Source: Candidatus Woesearchaeota archaeon (GTDB lineage Archaea > Nanobdellota > Nanobdellia > Woesearchaeales > DSVV01). From it: a stretch of DNA of 12,065 bases. The notes below the pieces were generated by a model. That model searched no databases. It was given only the letters and a program-made list of their open reading frames with translations, and had not been told where the DNA came from. Every line of letters starts with the position of its first letter. Position 1 is the first letter of the stretch. Below, piece after piece: positions 10,831 to 12,065 of this stretch. The DNA is taken from positions 1 to 12,065 of the forward strand of contig JACRKI010000005.1 of assembly GCA_016215305.1 (NCBI GenBank). Reading direction: 5' to 3'. The translations under genes were made by a program, and so were the position numbers.

Positions 10831-11731
10831 CTTTCGGTGAAGATAACTTTTTCTTCCGTTTAATGCCAATGCTTTCCAAATACAGCAGGGTAATGTCTGA
10901 AACGCAGGGGAGTTCTTTTATTTTATCAAGAGAAAGAAACAGTTGTTCTTTATGTTTGTGCGGCTCTTTATTTTTGATGTCTCCGGAGTATTGAAGGATG
11001 ACAAAGACATGCGCAGAGACAGCGACATTTTTTCCGTTTCGAATATAATCATATTCTCTCGTTGCGATCTCTTTCCATTTTTCTATGACAATGTTGCATT
11101 CCTCAAAAAGTTCTTGCGCGAGTCCTTCCTCGACTGTTTGAGACGGATGCACTTTCCCGACAGGAAGCGTCCAGAATTTATATTTGACATGATCCTGCAT
11201 GAGAATTTCTCCTTTTTCATTGGTAATGACTGCGGCAATGCCGTGATGGTCCAGAAGGTCTTCTGGAGTGTAAGGAATTGTTTCTGAGAGAGATGCTTCA
11301 GAAAGGAAATCGGAGAATACAGGTTTCTTTTTCTCCTGCCATGCGAGAATGCCTCCATCAAGATGCTTGGTCTTTTTGTAGCCGAGGGATTGAAGCACAT
11401 GCAGTGCGTGTCCGCTTCTTCCTCCGCTATGTCAATAAAGCAAAATGTCATCATCTTTTTTCACACCGAGTGCGTCAATGCGTTCTTCAGAAAGTTCTTG
11501 GACAGGAAGAAGCGCTGCGCCGGAGATGTGTCCGCTTTCGTATTCTTCTTTGGTGCGAACGTCGATAAGTTTCACTGTTGGTTTTTTCTGGAGAATGTAG
11601 TGGAAGGTGTCTGGGTCGCAGTCAAAGTCATCAACAGCAGAAGATTTCTCTTGCATAGGCATAGTTTCTTTTGCACTTTCTTTTTGTTTTTCGTTTTCTT
11701 TTCCGAATATTTTCTTGAGAAATGCTTTCAT
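10823..11731 (-). CDS. Rhodanese-NUDIX fusion with UGA at the catalytic Cys position (selenoprotein candidate or broken gene)
   Basis: One frame of 302 residues is interrupted only by TGA at 11432-11434 (codon 100). Before it lies a rhodanese N-terminal half: a basic N-terminus, VKLIDVRTKEEYESGHISGA and DDDILLY. After it follows HSGGRSGHALHVLQSLGY, then LDGGILAW. In rhodaneses the residue here is the catalytic Cys of C-x2-G-x-R-S. After the domain comes a NUDIX hydrolase (about 160-300). Its box GKVHPSQTVEEGLAQELFEE (192-211) keeps the catalytic ELxEE but has Q for the first E, Q for the R and N for the last G of the consensus. If UGA is a stop, the NUDIX half could start at GTG 11398, which lacks a well-spaced RBS. 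No clear SECIS element is seen. The gene appears leaderless (TATA near 11758). Neighbouring genes use TGA as a normal stop. Confidence 0.75.
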
Positions 11732-11754
11732 GGGAAAAGAAAATCTCTTGTTGT

Positions 11755-11762
11755 TTTTATGG
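11755..11762 (-). promoter_or_regulatory. TATA box of the rhodanese-NUDIX gene
   Basis: CATAAAAA on the minus strand is centred about 27 nt before the ATG at 11731; there is no ribosome-binding site before that ATG, which fits a leaderless mRNA. Confidence 0.4.
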
Positions 11763-11793
11763 TTTGTGAATCAAATTTTTAGCAATAGAGATA

Positions 11794-12065
11794 TTAAGAG
11801 GGTGGCTTAAACATTTGTTCTAACCATTCATAAAGGGGGATTATATGAATTTTTTTTCCTTCTACTTCTATGCTTTCTTTCTCCGCTTCTGTAACAATGA
11901 AGCCCTCTTTAAGATTATAAATGTTTATCGCTTCCATAAGTCCTTTCAGCTCTCTTTTTTTAACAGACTCATCTTGTAAAGATAAAGTTACTTGAATTGC
12001 TTGGATTATCTTTCGACCATCTCGTATCACAAAATCACATTCGTTGGATTCTTTGTGATAAAATA
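11794..12065 (-). CDS. C-terminal end of a probable DUF4143-type archaeal ATPase (partial)
   Basis: The frame is open to the right edge of the window, so the gene starts outside; the GTG at 12030 is internal. About 89 residues are visible. They read FYHKESNECDFVIRDG, then IIQAIQVTLSL, a helix with KKRELKGLMEAI, FIVTEAEKESIEVEGKKIHI and an end helix IPLYEWLEQ. An E-x-D-F-V-I strand followed by I-Q-V-T and a late EGKKIHIIPLYEWL is the usual C-terminus of AAA-type ATPases with a DUF4143 domain, which has a restriction-endonuclease-like fold. The ATPase domain itself is not in the window. Confidence 0.7.
   Translation of the reverse strand, partial: FYHKESNECDFVIRDGRKIIQAIQVTLSLQDESVKKRELKGLMEAINIYNLKEGFIVTEAEKESIEVEGKKIHIIPLYEWLEQMFKPPS

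Noticed and set aside
11432..11434. General reassignment of UGA to an amino acid in this organism
   Set aside because: Many genes here end at TGA with coupled ATGA starts (5347, 7731, 9209) and reading through would add unsupported extensions, so UGA is a normal stop.
11083..11454. Open frame of 123 codons on the minus strand across the UGA site
   Set aside because: Different frame from both rhodanese and NUDIX halves, which show conserved motifs; its product shows none, so it does not bypass the UGA by frameshift.
1..12065. CRISPR arrays, insertion sequences, tRNA or rRNA genes
   Set aside because: No regularly spaced repeats, transposase-like frames, terminal repeats or tRNA-like cloverleaf sequences were noticed on either strand.

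Overview
The window looks archaeal. Several genes have an AT-rich TATA-like element about 25-30 nt before the ATG and so appear to be leaderless, while genes inside operons carry GGAGG-type ribosome-binding sites and ATGA overlaps. The gene content (membrane-anchored winged-helix regulators, a U32 protein with its own ferredoxin and chorismate mutase, compact operons, many small Cys-rich membrane proteins) suggests a small-genome, DPANN-type archaeon, perhaps Woesearchaeota-like. That placement is inference from families and promoters; no rRNA or tRNA gene is present to test it.

Layout. (1) 1-200 (+): C-terminal winged helix of a regulator that starts outside the window. (2) 219-2650 (+): an operon of five small membrane proteins: a CCGA/CGCAH Cys-rich protein, a small single-span protein, a multi-span protein with a CHSVC motif and an outer domain, a DUF2933 protein, and a roughly 33-residue microprotein. 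The first two both end in MVGGC. (3) 2684-5086 (-): a leaderless membrane-anchored winged-helix regulator, and upstream of it a separate operon U32 hydroxylase-ferredoxin-chorismate mutase. (4) 5126-7502 (-): thiol/metal operon of membrane-tethered peroxiredoxin/TlpA-like protein, CcdA-like protein with two CC pairs, YHS protein, a damaged ICMT-family methyltransferase and a small thioredoxin. (5) 7642-10796 (-): operon of ArsR regulator, Met/His-rich SHOCT protein, DUF2892-methyltransferase fusion, DUF302 protein, second CcdA-like protein and a 30-residue membrane microprotein. (6) 10823-11731 (-): rhodanese-NUDIX reading frame broken only by a UGA exactly at the catalytic cysteine. (7) 11794-12065 (-): C-terminal end of a probable DUF4143-type archaeal ATPase.

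How it fits together. Operons 2, 4 and 5 carry families common in metal-resistance and extracytoplasmic thiol-redox clusters (DUF2933, YHS, DUF302, DUF2892, CcdA, ICMT, thioredoxin). Operons 2 and 4 are tied together by an almost identical 39-bp promoter/operator (palindrome TGAAAYTAGTTTCA, 15-bp spacer holding the TATA box, then GGGGTTTCAT). The likely picture is a heavy-metal or sulfur-stress island: electrons pass through CcdA proteins to an outer-face thiol protein, Cys/His/Met-rich proteins bind the metal or thiol, and a membrane-anchored winged-helix regulator plus an ArsR repressor control it. The inducing ligand cannot be read from the sequence.

Top items for follow-up: the UGA/catalytic-Cys rhodanese, the shared operator, the prephenate-linked U32 operon, the MVGGC C-termini, and three short genes of 30-46 codons.
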